From the NCBI GenBank assembly GCA_903918705.1, contig CAIXFP010000646.1:1-5710 (forward strand): a DNA stretch of 5,710 nt, given 5' to 3'. The notes below the pieces were generated by a model. The model was not told where the DNA came from and ran no database searches. It was given only the letters and a program-made list of their open reading frames with translations. The translations under genes were made by a program, and so were the position numbers. This document shows, piece by piece, positions 5,315-5,710 of this stretch (position 1 is the first letter of the stretch; every line of letters begins with the position of its first letter). This DNA is from an uncultured Pseudomonadota bacterium. GTDB taxonomy: Bacteria; Pseudomonadota; Gammaproteobacteria; Burkholderiales; Thiobacillaceae.

Positions 5315-5710
5315 ATGGCCCAATACGTGATGTCCATGCTCCGCGTGAGCAAAATCGTCCCCCCCAAGCGCATGATCATCAAGGACATCTCCCTGTCCTT
5401 CTTCCCCGGCGCCAAGATCGGCCTGCTGGGCCTGAACGGCTCGGGCAAATCCACGGTGCTGCGCATCATGGCCAACGTGGACAAGGAATACGAAGGCGAG
5501 GTGCAGCACCTGTCCGGCATCTCCATCGGCTACCTGCCCCAGGAACCGGAACTTGACCCCGAGACCACCGTGCGCGCAGAGGTGGAAGCGGGCCTGGGCG
5601 AAGTCATGCAGGCGCAGCAGAAGCTGGAGGAGGTCTACGCCGCCTACGCCGAACCGGATGCCGACTTCGACAAACTGGCGGAAGAACAGGCCCGCCTGGA
5701 AGCCATCATC
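5315..5710 (+). CDS. ettA: Energy-dependent translational throttle protein EttA (ABC-F ATPase), 3'-truncated by window edge
   Basis: An ABC-F ATPase without membrane domains that binds the ribosomal E site and, in E. coli, gates entry into the elongation cycle according to the ATP/ADP level. The first 132 residues of about 555 are present. It begins MAQYVMSMLRVSKIVPPKR, very like the E. coli start (MAQF.Y.M.RV.K.VPPKR), which fixes ATG 5315. The first ATP-binding domain shows ISLSFFPGAKIGLLGLNGSGKST with Walker A GLNGSGKST at 39-47, and a Q-loop in GYLPQEPELDPE (Gln76). From about residue 95 the EttA arm segment begins (LEEVYAAYAEPDADFDKLAEEQARLE). Signature motif, Walker B and the second ATPase domain are outside the window. 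The ribosome site is weak; no purine-rich stretch stands at the right distance. Confidence 0.96.
   Translation, partial: MAQYVMSMLRVSKIVPPKRMIIKDISLSFFPGAKIGLLGLNGSGKSTVLRIMANVDKEYEGEVQHLSGISIGYLPQEPELDPETTVRAEVEAGLGEVMQAQQKLEEVYAAYAEPDADFDKLAEEQARLEAII

Overview
The window is high-GC, tightly packed chromosomal DNA that most resembles a betaproteobacterium (Rhodocyclales/Burkholderiales type). This is inferred from the divergent ppsA/ppsR pair, protein wording close to proteobacterial PpsA, PpsR and EttA, and strong GC bias at third codon positions. I cannot name a genus. Most of the sequence is accounted for by seven protein genes (two cut by the window edges) and one broken small gene. I see no rRNA, tRNA, CRISPR array, insertion sequence or clear rho-independent terminator.

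Left part (1-2556). A 3'-truncated phosphoenolpyruvate synthase gene (ppsA, minus strand) is divergent from ppsR (plus strand), the gene for the kinase/pyrophosphorylase that switches PpsA off and on. Their starts are under 50 bp apart. The catalytic His and the neighbouring Thr that PpsR modifies are both visible in this PpsA, so enzyme and regulator form a coherent pair at the pyruvate/PEP node of gluconeogenesis. The best sigma70-like promoter for ppsR lies inside the first codons of ppsA.

Middle (2573-4480). A small DUF1640-type gene (coiled coil plus C-terminal membrane helix) follows ppsR but is broken by two frame disruptions that cancel each other. Its membrane helix is coded by five perfect ATCGCC repeats. 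It converges on a two-gene minus-strand unit: a membrane-anchored protein with an N-terminal GYF_2/DUF4339-like domain and a pentapeptide-repeat C-terminus, followed by a TrmH/SpoU-family RNA methyltransferase whose probable TTG start overlaps the upstream stop codon (TTGA).

Right part (4481-5710). A 160-bp divergent intergenic region precedes a compact Phd/YefM antitoxin-VapC PIN toxin operon with an ATGA overlap. After a 30-bp gap comes the 5' end of ettA, an ABC-F translation factor that runs off the window.

I did not find a convincing undescribed system. The points most worth a second look are the broken DUF1640 gene with its hexanucleotide repeat and the coupled pentapeptide-repeat/SpoU gene pair.
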